A stretch of DNA of 64,000 nt, from positions 1 to 64,000 of the forward strand of contig JAJYLB010000017.1 of the NCBI GenBank assembly GCA_021788095.1, read 5' to 3'. The translations under genes and the position numbers were made by a program. Shown here one piece after another: positions 26,694 through 35,881 of this stretch (positions are counted from its first letter, which is position 1; each line of letters opens with the position of its first letter). Source of the stretch: Acidobacteriota bacterium (GTDB lineage Bacteria > Acidobacteriota > Terriglobia > Acidiferrales > UBA7541). The notes under the pieces were generated by a model. That model made no database searches, was not told where the DNA came from, and saw only the letters and a list, made by a program, of their open reading frames with translations.

Positions 26694-28517
26694 CTATTCG
26701 ATTCGCACCTCTTCGGAGGTAGCTGAGATCTTGCCCGTCACGGCTTCCTCGACCACGGCTCGGAGACGGTAATTCCCCGGCGGAGCTTCGAGGGACAGCT
26801 CGCCGGTGATGCCGCTCTTCGAGAACCGCTCCAAGCTGTCCCGCTTTAGAGCGAAATCCATATCCGCTGCCTTGCCGGTCACGAATTTGTTCCCCTCATC
26901 AAAGAGCGCAACCACGAAAGTGAGTTGTTCGTCGTGCCGGCCCCCCTTCTCCTCGAAGGGAAGCTTCGAGATGTCCACGTGCATCAGTACGTGGATTCCG
27001 TGCTGGCCCTTGGCGCCGCCGGCGGGCTCGGCGCTGACGCTCACCGGAAAATCGTTTCGCTCGTCGGTGCCGCTCACCTCGGCGTCGATCTTGCCCTTCG
27101 GGGCCGCCTCGCTCGCCTCGGCTGCTTTTTTCGTCGGCGCAAAATAACCGGGCAGCGCCTGTATGAAATCATGCGCCGCCTTCTTCTTTTCTACCTTGAC
27201 TTTAATTTTGTGGTACCTGCCGTCTTCAGCCGGCGGGAATCCCAGCACGTACGCGATCGTGGGGGCGAGACCGAGATCGCGGAATCCAAGGTCGAGGTCG
27301 TTGTCGTTGCGAAAGAGGAGGCCGCCCGTGCCTTCGGCGAAGTCGGCCATGGCGTAATCTTCACTCTCGAGTTGGTCGCCGAGGGACTCCATGTTGTTCA
27401 GAATGACCAACTCGGAGCCGGGGCCGGAAGGCCCGTGCGCTGGCTCACCCTGCGGCCCGCCTGGCTGCTCGGCATACAGGCCCTTGGAATCGAGAGAATC
27501 GATCGTCACATGCGCCCCGAGCGCCTCGTCCATGATTTCGCGTTCTTCCGGTTCCAAACCTCCCGAGAGAAATCCGGACGATGCGAAGAGCAGTATGCGC
27601 TTACCGGGGGCCTGCGCCAGTTGGCCGATAGCGGCATGGACCGCGTCCAGGGTTGTCTCGGTGACGACGACCGTTTGGTTCCAAATGGCCCGGCCCTGCG
27701 CAACCACCGTGGCGGCGCCTGGCGAATCCCGGGAAATTTCACTTGCGATCACGCTGCGCGTGTCACATCCTGAGTAGGCACCTTGCCCGTAGCAGTTACA
27801 CGCTTCGACAACCTTTGCCTGGATTGTGGCCGGGTCGCCCTCCGCGATCAGATACGCCTGGTAGGGCGTGATTCTCGGGCATCCGCTCAACCCCGCTGCG
27901 CTCATTCGCCGATGGGACTGTATCGTCGTCACGGACTGGAGCACAGCACCCGCGTCGGTCGTAAACGGGAGGATCTCCCCTTGCGACGTGGTGAACACGC
28001 CAACCCGCTCGCCGCTCCGGGTCGCCTCACTGATAAAGCGCTTGGCCGCGATTTTCGCACGCACCAGGTCGCTCGAGGGAGTGTTGATGTCGTCGAAGAA
28101 AAGCCCAATCCATCGGGAGGGGCCGGGGACTTGTTGAGTTGTGCCCGGCTTGCCCGAGACCCCCGTCGAGGCAGTTGAGGTTGTGGGCGCGGGAGGGCGG
28201 GCCACGCCGGATGTTTCGACGGAAAATGTGGAGATATCTCGCCGGTGCCCTGAATCGAAAAGCGCGAAGTCGTCCTTTGTCAGGCCGGCGACGGCGTGGC
28301 CGCGACTGCCGCGTACCACCACCTCCACTCGAACCAGTCTACTTTCCGTGCGGAGTACCGGGGGCTGGGGCTGATAGGGGTGACTGTTGATGCGCACCTC
28401 TCCCGGGGAGAGCGTCTGCGCGGAGGCCGCCAGGACGGCGGAGAGGGCCGCCAGAGACGCGGCAATGCGGACGCCATGGGGTGACCCACGGGCCGCAGTC
28501 GCCGGAGCATTCGGCAT
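26694..28517 (-). CDS. VWFA-related protein of acidobacterial type
   Basis: About 607 residues. Signal-like N-terminus (GVRIAASLAALSAVLAASA), then an Ig-like VEVVVRGSRGHAVAGLTKDDFALFD, which is the characteristic opening of the VWFA-related acidobacterial family. The VWA-like domain follows (RWIGLFFDDINTPSSDLVRA; IGLFFDD replaces the usual DxSxS metal site) through GKRILLFASSGFLSGGL and a GxxY/FxLGFxP block YVLGFPPAEDGRYHKIKVKV. The C-terminal 180 residues are an extra Ig-like domain. Secreted, probably binding or scaffolding proteins at the surface. Start ATG 28517 or GTG 28520 (GAGG upstream). Confidence 0.85.
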   Translation of the reverse strand: MPNAPATAARGSPHGVRIAASLAALSAVLAASAQTLSPGEVRINSHPYQPQPPVLRTESRLVRVEVVVRGSRGHAVAGLTKDDFALFDSGHRRDISTFSVETSGVARPPAPTTSTASTGVSGKPGTTQQVPGPSRWIGLFFDDINTPSSDLVRAKIAAKRFISEATRSGERVGVFTTSQGEILPFTTDAGAVLQSVTTIQSHRRMSAAGLSGCPRITPYQAYLIAEGDPATIQAKVVEACNCYGQGAYSGCDTRSVIASEISRDSPGAATVVAQGRAIWNQTVVVTETTLDAVHAAIGQLAQAPGKRILLFASSGFLSGGLEPEEREIMDEALGAHVTIDSLDSKGLYAEQPGGPQGEPAHGPSGPGSELVILNNMESLGDQLESEDYAMADFAEGTGGLLFRNDNDLDLGFRDLGLAPTIAYVLGFPPAEDGRYHKIKVKVEKKKAAHDFIQALPGYFAPTKKAAEASEAAPKGKIDAEVSGTDERNDFPVSVSAEPAGGAKGQHGIHVLMHVDISKLPFEEKGGRHDEQLTFVVALFDEGNKFVTGKAADMDFALKRDSLERFSKSGITGELSLEAPPGNYRLRAVVEEAVTGKISATSEEVRIE

Positions 28518-28900
28518 CACGGTCTTCACCTCGAGCCAGAGCCGGGACCTGTGCACCAGGTTAGCCCCATTGCTTTCCGACCGCAAGCGTCCCCGTCGCG
28601 CGGCAGCTGTTCCGGGACTGGGGGAGCACGAGCTCGGGGGGCGAGCCGATTTCCCCGCGCGGTAAGGATCCTTGGGTGGCATCTCAGACGGACTGTTCGG
28701 CTCGGTTGATTGCTCGGGAGTTTCCACCGCTCACCTCCCCGTCACGTCGCGGCCGCCGGGCCGTCACGCCCACCTACTTATCGCAGAACCAGACCGACGG
28801 GGCCGGGCGCCAGCGTTCGAATTCTAGCGAGCGTCGGCGGCGCGCCCACCAACCGGAGCCCGCGTCCTCGCTGAGGCGGACAGCACGTATAGCCCGACCC
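28518..28900. other. Intergenic region, nothing recognised
   Basis: 383 bases between two minus-strand genes. No coding frame with plausible composition, no repeat shared with the rest of the window. Confidence 0.35.
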
Positions 28901-29374
28901 TCAACGCACCGTTACCGCGGCTACGGGCCTTTCAATCGCCGACGGGTTCGTTATCGCGATGTCCGGCACGTGCAGCTCGGCTGGGTCAAACCCCAACGTA
29001 ATCTGGTTAAATCGGCCCCCCCGAAGTCGAGCCAGGGCGCCTAGAGAGCTGAAGGCGTAAACGCCGGCCGCCTGGGAGTAAGGGACCGTGTAGGCCGCTT
29101 CAAAGGTGTGTGGGCCGACAATTCTGGTGCTTTGGGCCGCAATGGTTGTGAGGAATGCCTCTTGCCCCGGCCTGGGAGCGGACTCCAGCGTAAACACTAA
29201 GGTGACCTGGGTAATCTTCCCCGCATCCTTCCCGCCAAACGAGACCGTGAAAGTTAAGAGGCTGCCCGGGCCATGGGAGCGGACCGTCCGGCCGCTTGCC
29301 CAGAGGCACAAGAAGGTCGAGGCAAGCAGGAACAAAACGCATTGGGTAGCTCTTCTGAATGACCTCACGTCCAT
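28901..29374 (-). CDS. Secreted hypothetical protein
   Basis: About 157 residues. ATG 29374 is preceded by AGGAGGG with a five-base gap. A signal peptide (RRATQCVLFLLASTFLCLWA) is followed by a beta-rich domain: LLTFTVSFGGKDAGKITQVTL, ending with HVPDIAITNPS. The pattern resembles an Ig/cohesin-like fold but is not diagnostic. No family is recognised. It lies in the accessory stretch between the VWFA-type gene and the Cys-rich peptide. Confidence 0.65.
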   Translation of the reverse strand: MDVRSFRRATQCVLFLLASTFLCLWASGRTVRSHGPGSLLTFTVSFGGKDAGKITQVTLVFTLESAPRPGQEAFLTTIAAQSTRIVGPHTFEAAYTVPYSQAAGVYAFSSLGALARLRGGRFNQITLGFDPAELHVPDIAITNPSAIERPVAAVTVR

Positions 29375-29967
29375 GTCTGCCCTCCTCGCCCTCATGGGCA
29401 CGCTCTCAACCCCCGTGGAGATACAATTCACCCCGCAAAAGAGGGCCGTGCTCCGACGGGGGATCGTTCGCCGCGCGAAAAATCAAGTGAATTTTCCTGC
29501 GTCTTCTGCACCGCTGGCCCGTTCGCAATCCCCGCGCACCGGCTGGCACTCGGCCGCCATTGCCACCACGATGACCGAGTTCGGGCACGAGCCCCTCCCC
29601 GGGCCGCAACGAAAATCACGCAAGGCGGGAACGGCCTAGGCAAACCCGGGGGGAACGCGATCCGGTCCGCCGATCCGCACGCCCCGCGGCGTGCGTCCGA
29701 AAGGCCCCCAGTGTCTCCCCGAGTGTCGCCGTGAAGCACCTCCGCGACTCGAGCCTCTTCCAAACCCCAACCAGCCACCCGGGGTGGCGACACGGGGCGG
29801 GCTGAAGGCTCGGCGCCGGAGCTAGGCCAGCTACTGCCGGCACGTAGCCGGCGGGAACTTCTGCGCCGTCGCGATCTCCCCGGCCCAGACCTTAGCGCGT
29901 GGTCAACCTCGAGGTGCGCGCGCTTACCTTTCACGCCGCTGACCGGGCCCCCGCCGCACGCGTTGGG
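29375..29967. other. Intergenic region, nothing recognised
   Basis: About 590 bases. Several short frames exist on both strands but have poor starts and compositions unlike the neighbours. No repeat, promoter or RNA gene was identified. Confidence 0.35.
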
Positions 29968-30222
29968 CTACTTTTTCCTAGGCGTGGGCACCCCCGTAGG
30001 CGGCCCGCAAAAATAGTCGTACTGGTTGATATTTGGGTCCCAAGCGCAATAGCATTTTGGGGGCTGGCCACCCGAGCAGGTTAGGGATTGCATGTCGCAG
30101 ATCCCGGAGGATACCGCGAGCACTGGGCGGTCCAGTCCAACGGCAGCGAGCGTGGTGATGGCGACCGCGACGCACAGGACAAATAGCCCACGAAGGGCCA
30201 AGCGGTAAGGTTCTTTTTTCAC
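29968..30222 (-). CDS. Small exported Cys-rich peptide
   Basis: 84 residues. GTG 30222 follows AAGGAG with a six-base gap, a strong signal that this short gene is real. The N-terminal 36 residues are a signal peptide or membrane anchor (LALRGLFVLCVAVAITTLAA). The mature part has five cysteines, in ICDMQSLTC, PPKCYCAW and DYFCGPP, with a Pro/Lys-rich end. It is 21 bases downstream of a thioredoxin-like membrane protein gene, so the two are probably co-transcribed and the partner may form or reduce its disulfides. Function unknown: candidates include a secreted bioactive peptide or a small redox/electron-transfer subunit. Confidence 0.72.
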   Translation of the reverse strand: MKKEPYRLALRGLFVLCVAVAITTLAAVGLDRPVLAVSSGICDMQSLTCSGGQPPKCYCAWDPNINQYDYFCGPPTGVPTPRKK

Positions 30223-30243
30223 GTTTGTCTCCTTTCGCTCCCG

Positions 30244-30847
30244 TTACCTGGGAGGTAAACGCCGCGGGGGAACAGCTCCGTAGTCGTGCTCGATCAGCGA
30301 CACAGCCTGGGAGACGTCGCGGGGAGAGAGCTCGCCCGTGTGCGCCCACTCCACTCGCCCGAAGCGGTCCACCAACACAACTTGCGGCACGGCCCGCGCA
30401 CCGTACGCCTCACCGTCCGCTGGCGACAGCCGGACCAAGAGTGCCGACCCCCCCGATCCCGCTTTCGATTAGGTAGCGCTGCGTGATTCGGTCGCCGTTC
30501 GCGTCGATGTAGACGATCCGCAGGCGACCCGGAGCCAAAGCTTGCAGGGACCGCATGGCGCCCCAGCTTACTCGACAAAAGGGGCATTGACTTGTAAACG
30601 AGTAAATCAGCGTGGGGCGCCGGTCCTGCCCATAGTCTACAGTCTGCTCGGCCCCTCTCCAGTCCGCGCCATGCAGCTGGGGCATCATCGTGCCCCTCGC
30701 AGGCGCGGCAAGCTGCATCTCGCCGATTACTTGTCCGCGCAGGCTCCGGTTTTGTCGCAACGCGAGCAGGCACGCCAGCGCCAACAACAAGTCAACCGCG
30801 ACAAACCCGATAATGCCTCCAAGGGACAGGTCGAGGCAGCGGTCCAC
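30244..30847 (-). pseudogene. Membrane-anchored thioredoxin-like protein, frameshifted
   Basis: The gene reads in two frames. The first (30847 to about 30450) has a membrane anchor (LGGIIGFVAVDLLLALACLL) and a redoxin core with YSFTSQCPFCRVSWGAM, whose CPFC pair is the active site. It runs out of frame at a run of seven C on the plus strand (30448-30454). The second frame continues the fold with RLSPADGEAYGARAVPQVVL and DRFGRVEWAHTGEL, including the cis-Pro (VPQ). Removing one base from the run restores a 200-residue TlpA-like protein. It may be a sequencing error or a real mutation. The Cys-rich peptide gene follows on the same strand. Confidence 0.75.
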
Positions 30848-31091
30848 CGCCCGTTTGAGGGACGAGACGGCACGGGGTGCCGCGGCGATCTCCTCCGCAC
30901 GTGTACTCGATCATCCTCTCCCGCCCTCGCAAGTCAAGAACCCCTGCGGCGGCACAACAGTTTCGGAATCGGGGGGCAGGCGAGCGACGTAGTGCGGCCT
31001 GGGGCGCATTCGGCAGGCGCTTGGGGAAACGCGATGCAGGCAAGCCTACCTGCGAGGGCGATTTATCGGTGGTTCCGTGGCACGGGCGCGG

Positions 31092-31427
31092 TCAGCGGCG
31101 CGGGTGAGGCTTCGGGGCGGGCGCCGGCGGGGAGACGAAGACGTAGGGGCGAAGCGCCTCGAAGCGCTTCGGGCCGATGCCCCGGATGGCCAGGAGGTCC
31201 TGAACGCGGCGAAACGGCCCGCTCTTTTCCCGGAATTCGAGGATGCGCCGGGCCATGCTGGGGCCGATGCCGGGAAGCTCTTCGAGTTGCTCGAGCGTGG
31301 CGCGGTTCAGATCGATAGGCTTGGCCGGGTGCTTCTTAGCGAAGGCGGGACGGGGAAGGAGGCAGAGAAGCAGGGGAAGCAGGAGACGCAGAGTGGAAGC
31401 CGCCCGTAGAGTTCGAAACCGAAGCAT
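31092..31427 (-). CDS. ComEA-like helix-hairpin-helix protein
   Basis: 111 residues: signal peptide (LRLLLPLLLCLLPRPAFA), then a ComEA-type HhH domain PIDLNRATLEQLEELPGIGP...ILEFREKSGPFRRVQDLLAI...GIGPKRFEAL, and a short Pro-rich end. Such proteins bind double-stranded DNA in the periplasm during uptake; short versions are also widespread without competence genes. It lies six bases after the stop of an M16 peptidase gene on the same strand, so it is probably in that operon. Confidence 0.85.
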   Translation of the reverse strand: MLRFRTLRAASTLRLLLPLLLCLLPRPAFAKKHPAKPIDLNRATLEQLEELPGIGPSMARRILEFREKSGPFRRVQDLLAIRGIGPKRFEALRPYVFVSPPAPAPKPHPRR

Positions 31428-31433
31428 TAACCC

Positions 31434-32798
31434 CTACTCCAGTGGTTTGCCTGTCGCATCCCAAAGTTTTGCTTCGCCGAAGAGCGCCGCTTGCGAAGCC
31501 ACTTGCGCGCGGTCGCCAACGACAACCACGAGCGCGTTCGCCGAATCCACCCATTTCCGCGCGGCTTCGAGCACCCGCTCGGCCGTCACCGCGCGCACGC
31601 GCTGGCGGTAGCCTTGGAGGTAATCTTCGGGCAGATCGTGCAGGCATACGGTCGAAAGTTGCGCGCGCAATCCGTCTTGCGTGGCCACGCCGAGCGAGAA
31701 AACTCCGGTCAGATAGTTTTGAATCTCGTCGAGTTCTTCCGCCGTCACGGGGAGCGCGCGCAGGCGGTCCATCTCGTAGAAGATCTCCGCAAGCGTCGCC
31801 GCGACAACCTCGTTGCGGACGGCCGCATGCGTGGCGAACCAGCCGTGCCGGCGCAGCGAATGCGGCTGGCTGCCGGGGCTGTAGCTGTAGCCTTTTTGCT
31901 CGCGGATGTTGGCGATCAGCCGGGAGTGGAACGCGCCGCCGTAGATTCCGTTCGCGACGGCGAGCGGAGTCCAGTCGGGATGCTGTCGCGTGATCGCGTG
32001 ATTGGCGACGACGACGCGCGCCTGAGTCGTCTCCGGTAGATGCACCACATGCACCTGACGGCCCCGGCCAGGGGCGAGCGGAGGATCCTCCACGGCCGGC
32101 GGTTCCCCTCCCTCCCACGAGCCGAAAGCCCGTTCGATCCGTTCGAGCAGGGCTGGGGAGGAAAAATCGCCGACGGCGATCAGAATGGCGTTCGAGGCGA
32201 GGTAGTGGCGGCGGTGGAACTGGCGGAGGTCTTCCACCGCGTACGCCTCGACCTGCTCGATCGAAGGCGAAACGACGGCATAGGGATGGGCGCCGAATAG
32301 CTCGCGGCGCAGCCGCTCGCTCGCCAGGAATCCGGGTGTGACTCGTTCGAGTTTCAGGCCTTCGACGGCTTGGCGCCGTTCCCGGTCGAACTCGCCGGAA
32401 GGAAACGTAGGCTCGCGCGCGATCTCCGCCACCAAATCGACGAGCGGGCCTGCATCTTCCGCCAGGGCGTCGGCCGCGATCGCGCTCGAGTCCGACCCCG
32501 CGCCGGCGCTCACTTCCCCGCCCATTCGGCGCAGGTCCTCTTCGATTTTCCGGCGGGAGCGGCGCGCGGTGCCCGTGCGCGCGGCCGTAGCCACGAGTCC
32601 CGCCAGACCCGGCGCGCTCAGCGCGGTCGCGGCTTCGCCGCTGCGCACGATCAATTCGACCGTCAGCCGCGGAACGCCATGCGCTTCCACCAGCTGCACG
32701 CGCAAGCCGTTCTCGAGCCGCCGCACCACACGCGGCGGCCAGACGACCTCGCGCTCGGGCCCGAGCGGAGGAACCAGGGGTTGTGCTTGTGTCGCCAT
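31434..32798 (-). CDS. M16 peptidase homologue lacking the zinc motif
   Basis: About 454 residues with the two-domain M16 (pitrilysin/processing-peptidase) fold: RLENGLRVQLVEAHGVPRLT, the LFGAHPYA region, and a second domain with GGAFHSRLIANIREQKGYSY (the R/Y pair that helps bind substrate). At the position of HxxEH the sequence is GLVATAARTGT, with no zinc ligands, so it is the non-catalytic partner. The next gene upstream (32878-34224) is the active subunit. Start ATG 32798 with GAGG six bases upstream. Probably forms a heterodimer that degrades periplasmic peptides. Confidence 0.85.
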   Translation of the reverse strand: MATQAQPLVPPLGPEREVVWPPRVVRRLENGLRVQLVEAHGVPRLTVELIVRSGEAATALSAPGLAGLVATAARTGTARRSRRKIEEDLRRMGGEVSAGAGSDSSAIAADALAEDAGPLVDLVAEIAREPTFPSGEFDRERRQAVEGLKLERVTPGFLASERLRRELFGAHPYAVVSPSIEQVEAYAVEDLRQFHRRHYLASNAILIAVGDFSSPALLERIERAFGSWEGGEPPAVEDPPLAPGRGRQVHVVHLPETTQARVVVANHAITRQHPDWTPLAVANGIYGGAFHSRLIANIREQKGYSYSPGSQPHSLRRHGWFATHAAVRNEVVAATLAEIFYEMDRLRALPVTAEELDEIQNYLTGVFSLGVATQDGLRAQLSTVCLHDLPEDYLQGYRQRVRAVTAERVLEAARKWVDSANALVVVVGDRAQVASQAALFGEAKLWDATGKPLE

Positions 32799-32877
32799 CT
32801 CTGGCCTCACCCATCACGGGCGGCCGCAAGGGTCGCCCCTCCAGCCTCGCGGGCCGGATGCGCCGCCCGCAGGGCGC

Positions 32878-34224
32878 TCATGCTTGCTCCCGCGCGCCCG
32901 CAAAGCCGGCGGTTGCCAGGCGTGGCCGCCGCTCGACGATGGCGCGGTTGGCCGGTACGAGGAACCGCGTGGCAGCCTCGCGGACCCGCTCCGGTGGGAT
33001 ATCGGTGAAGTAGCCCGGAATGGTGTTGAGCAGCTCGGGTTCGTCGTCGAAGAGGGCGAAGCAGGCCAGGTAGTGCATCCGGCCGAACCGGGGGATGTGG
33101 TTGCCGCCGTCGAGTGCGGCGAAGTAATCGGATTTCATCTTCGCCTTCACCTCGTCGAGTTCGCCGCCTGTGGGTCCCTTGTCGGCGAGTTCGGCGGTGA
33201 CTTGGTCCAGCGCGGCGAGGACCGACTCCGAAGGAACATCCGGCCGGTGGAGGATACGCGTGGTCATGAGCATCGGGCCGGAGTAATCGAAGGGATCGCC
33301 GGAGGGGAAATGGAGGCCGCCCTCGGCGTCCACGGCCAGTTCCCTGTCGAGCACCAAATCGCGAAAGACGCGCGCGGCACGCCCGCCGTGCAGCACGCGA
33401 TCGGCGAGAACGAAGGGATACCAATCCTCCGCGCGCCGAGCGGGCGCGTAGTAGCCCACGGCGAGCCCATGCAGATTCCCGAACTTCTCCTCGACCACCC
33501 CGCGCCGCTCTTTTCCGGGAGCGGGCTCGTCCACCTCCGCCCGCGGCGGCTCGGGCCCCGGCGCAATCGAGCCGAAATGCCGCTCCGCGAGGCGAAAAGC
33601 CTCGCCGGGAGTCACGTCGCCAACGACGACGAGGACCGCATTTCGCGGCGTGTAATACGTTCGAAAGAACTGCCGAACGTCGGCGAGCGTGGCGGCGTCG
33701 AGATCGTCGAAATCGCCGTAGAAGTTGTGGGCATTGGGCCAGCGCCGGTAGGCGACCGGAGGCAGATCGAGCCACGGGAACCCGCCATAAGGCCGGTTGA
33801 GCACGTTGACCCGGACCTCTTCCTTGACCACGTCGCGCTGGTTGCGGAGATTTTCCTCGGTGACGTCGAGGGCGCGCATGCGATCGGCTTCGAGCCAAAG
33901 CACGCGGTCGAGCGCGTTCGACGGCACGGCATCGTAATAGTTCGTGTAGTCGTAGGCGGTCGAGCCGTTCAGCACTCCGCCCGAGGCGTTCACCAGCCGG
34001 ATGTGCATCATCTTTCCCGCGTGCTCGGAACCCTGAAACATCATGTGTTCGAACAGATGCGCAAATCCGCTGCGGCCCTCGGGCTCGAGCCGAAAGCCGA
34101 TCCGATAATAAACGCCAACCAAAACCACCGGCGCGGAGTGGTCTGGGGAGACAACAACCCGCAGGCCATTGGCCAGGCGCGCGGTTTCGATGGGAATTAC
34201 GAGTGCGGATTCTCGATTAGGCAT
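32878..34224 (-). CDS. M16 zinc metallopeptidase (active subunit)
   Basis: 448 residues. The inverted zinc motif is intact: HLFEH at His56, Glu59, His60, in GFAHLFEHMMFQGSEH, and a downstream Glu in the ENLRNQRDVVKEEVRVNV helix is the third ligand. The N-terminal NGLRVVVSPDHSAPVVLVGV is the usual M16 opening. It lacks a visible signal peptide, so it may be cytoplasmic, or exported by an unseen route. It precedes the zinc-less partner and a ComEA-like gene on the same strand. A TACACT (34236-34231, minus strand) lies close to the start, suggesting a very short leader. Confidence 0.9.
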   Translation of the reverse strand: MPNRESALVIPIETARLANGLRVVVSPDHSAPVVLVGVYYRIGFRLEPEGRSGFAHLFEHMMFQGSEHAGKMMHIRLVNASGGVLNGSTAYDYTNYYDAVPSNALDRVLWLEADRMRALDVTEENLRNQRDVVKEEVRVNVLNRPYGGFPWLDLPPVAYRRWPNAHNFYGDFDDLDAATLADVRQFFRTYYTPRNAVLVVVGDVTPGEAFRLAERHFGSIAPGPEPPRAEVDEPAPGKERRGVVEEKFGNLHGLAVGYYAPARRAEDWYPFVLADRVLHGGRAARVFRDLVLDRELAVDAEGGLHFPSGDPFDYSGPMLMTTRILHRPDVPSESVLAALDQVTAELADKGPTGGELDEVKAKMKSDYFAALDGGNHIPRFGRMHYLACFALFDDEPELLNTIPGYFTDIPPERVREAATRFLVPANRAIVERRPRLATAGFAGAREQA

Positions 34225-34287
34225 GCCGATGCGCAGTGTATCAGCCCGGGAGGCGCGGGGCGAGTGTGGGCGGCGTCCTGCGGAGGC

Positions 34288-35168
34288 CTAATTGGGCGGG
34301 AGCTCTGGGTTTTGGTCGTTGTTATTGCCGTATTTGCAGTTCGACAAGGCCCACTGGTCGTCGGCAACAAAAAAGCAGAAGGAGTGCCAATGCTCGATTC
34401 CAAAGGCGTCGGTGTAGTCGATACGCCCGATTGGGTAGTCTACCCACATTCCCCCGCTGGTGGGCGCCGACCCGTTCCAGATTGCGGGAACTGTCGTCGT
34501 CTCCCCCGGGGCAAGGTCCGTGGGAGTAGGGTTGGACATACGTGCTGCGGGAGCGCCAGCAACCTTCCCGAGCAGAAATTTGTCCTGCCAGAATGTTTCC
34601 ACCCCGCGCTGGGCGGCGTTAGCCCGGGAGCCGAACGTCCCGGGTGCGAACCTCAGCCTGATGTCATGCGCCTCTGTCCTCCCGAGGTTTCTCACGTAAA
34701 TCCGATACGTGAAGATGAAACCGAGCCTCACGCCGTTAGGTGTGTAGGGGGCGGGGGCGATTGGCGGAATTTCGAGCCAGGCCCGCTCATCGGTTCGGAA
34801 GGATTCGACGCTTTGCCTGAGACTGGCCTGCGCGGCACCGGCGGCGACGGCGGCTGCGTCGGCGGATTCTTTAAGTTCAGGATATTGCTTCGCAATCTGG
34901 GCCAGTGTGGCGGAAGCTACCCTGGCCTGACGGTAAACAGCCCATCCAGTTCCGCCAGCGACGAGGAGGCCCAGGGTTCCCAGAACGACGGCCCAGATCT
35001 CGGCGCCGGAAAGTGGCCTGCGTTTCGTCTCTTCCCCGTTATTGCCGGTGTCTTGCGCGCTAACCTTACCTACGCCACCAGTTCTAGCGCAGGCCTCGTC
35101 TGGGGGCCGCTGGGCATCGGGGGGGCCTCCTGGCCTTCCGTGGGTGGCCGGATAATGTCTTCGCTCAT
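34288..35168 (-). pseudogene. Single-pass membrane protein of unknown function, frameshifted
   Basis: The N-terminal frame starts ATG 35168 (MSEDIIRPPTEGQEAPP) and runs into an early stop; the downstream frame continues EETKRRPLSGAEIWAVV, a membrane segment (LGTLGLLVAGGTGWAVY), a coiled helix (ASATLAQIAKQYPELKESAD) and a beta domain (RLGFIFTYRIYVRNLGRTEA) to the stop at 34288. The second frame has no start codon before the membrane segment, so it depends on the first. The join falls at a run of seven G on the plus strand (35119-35125); adding one base gives 293 residues. Function unknown. Could be a sequencing error. Confidence 0.65.
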
Positions 35169-35590
35169 CCGGCGATTATCGCACCAGCTCGGACCGGATG
35201 CGGCGCCCCTTGCGTGCCGCTCTTCGAGAGAAGCGGCGAGGGAGCGTCCGGGCCGCCGCAGCCTGCGGATCCTGGACGCCGCCAAGCCCGGCCACCGTCC
35301 AGGCGGGCAGCGCTTGGCGGGCTCGAACAGGTGGGTCTCTGGGCATGGCCATCTCTCGCCGCGACTCGCCCTGCCGACCCGCGGGCGTGCACCATCCTCT
35401 CCCTCGGGGTTTGGCGTTATTCTCGAGGCTCGGGCGGGGGCGCCCCGCGCTCCCATGTCCGTATCACTACGGCGCCCCGGCCTCCTGCGCGATCAGCCCG
35501 GTCATAAGGATGCTACTCGTATTCTGTAGACTCGTAGGCATCTTTCCCGCGATTCTTTTGGCGCGGAAACTCTCGGCCGCGCTCAGGTGA
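35169..35590. other. Region upstream of second R-M system
   Basis: About 420 bases with no supported gene. Directly upstream of the XRE controller gene is a pair of ACTCGTA repeats (35515-35521 and 35530-35536), described separately. Confidence 0.4.
35515..35536. promoter_or_regulatory. Candidate operator (C-box-like) of the XRE controller
   Basis: ACTCGTA occurs twice, 15 bases apart, framed by CTAC and GTAG. Controller proteins of R-M systems bind paired short boxes just upstream of their own gene to time nuclease expression. The pair lies 55 bases before the controller ATG. The assignment rests on position and spacing only. Confidence 0.3.
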
Positions 35591-35881
35591 ATGAAGCCCG
35601 AAAGGACACTTCGAAAGCCCGGTGTTGAGATTCGAAGCGTGCTAGCCGCGAACGTGCGCGCTCTCCGGTCTCACCTGGGCGTATCCCAGGAAGAACTGGC
35701 CGACCTCTGTGGGCTTCACCGCACCTACGTAGGTGCGATCGAGCGTGGTGAGCGGAACGTCACGCTGAGCACCCTCGAAGTACTTAGCAGGGCGCTCGGG
35801 GCTCCCGTTCCTGATCTCCTTATCTTAAAGCGCGATGAGAAAAGCGGTCGACCCCGGCTTCTACGTCGGCAATATTCGTAA
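35591..35881 (+). CDS. XRE-family regulator, probable R-M controller (C) protein
   Basis: 96 residues with one helix-turn-helix: VRALRSHLGVSQEELADLCG, then LHRTYVGAIERGERNVTLSTLEVLSRALG, the standard Cro/C1 pattern with the R-T-Y-V-x-x-I-E-R-G recognition helix of C proteins. The C-terminus is basic. Its last 47 bases overlap the nuclease gene in another frame, the layout typical of C-R pairs, so it likely controls expression of the nuclease and perhaps itself. Confidence 0.85.
   Translation: MKPERTLRKPGVEIRSVLAANVRALRSHLGVSQEELADLCGLHRTYVGAIERGERNVTLSTLEVLSRALGAPVPDLLILKRDEKSGRPRLLRRQYS

Noticed and set aside
32338-35529. A 1063-codon plus-strand open frame
   Set aside because: It is antisense to the two M16 peptidase genes and the frameshifted membrane protein, whose motifs and lengths are clear. 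High GC makes long antisense frames common here.
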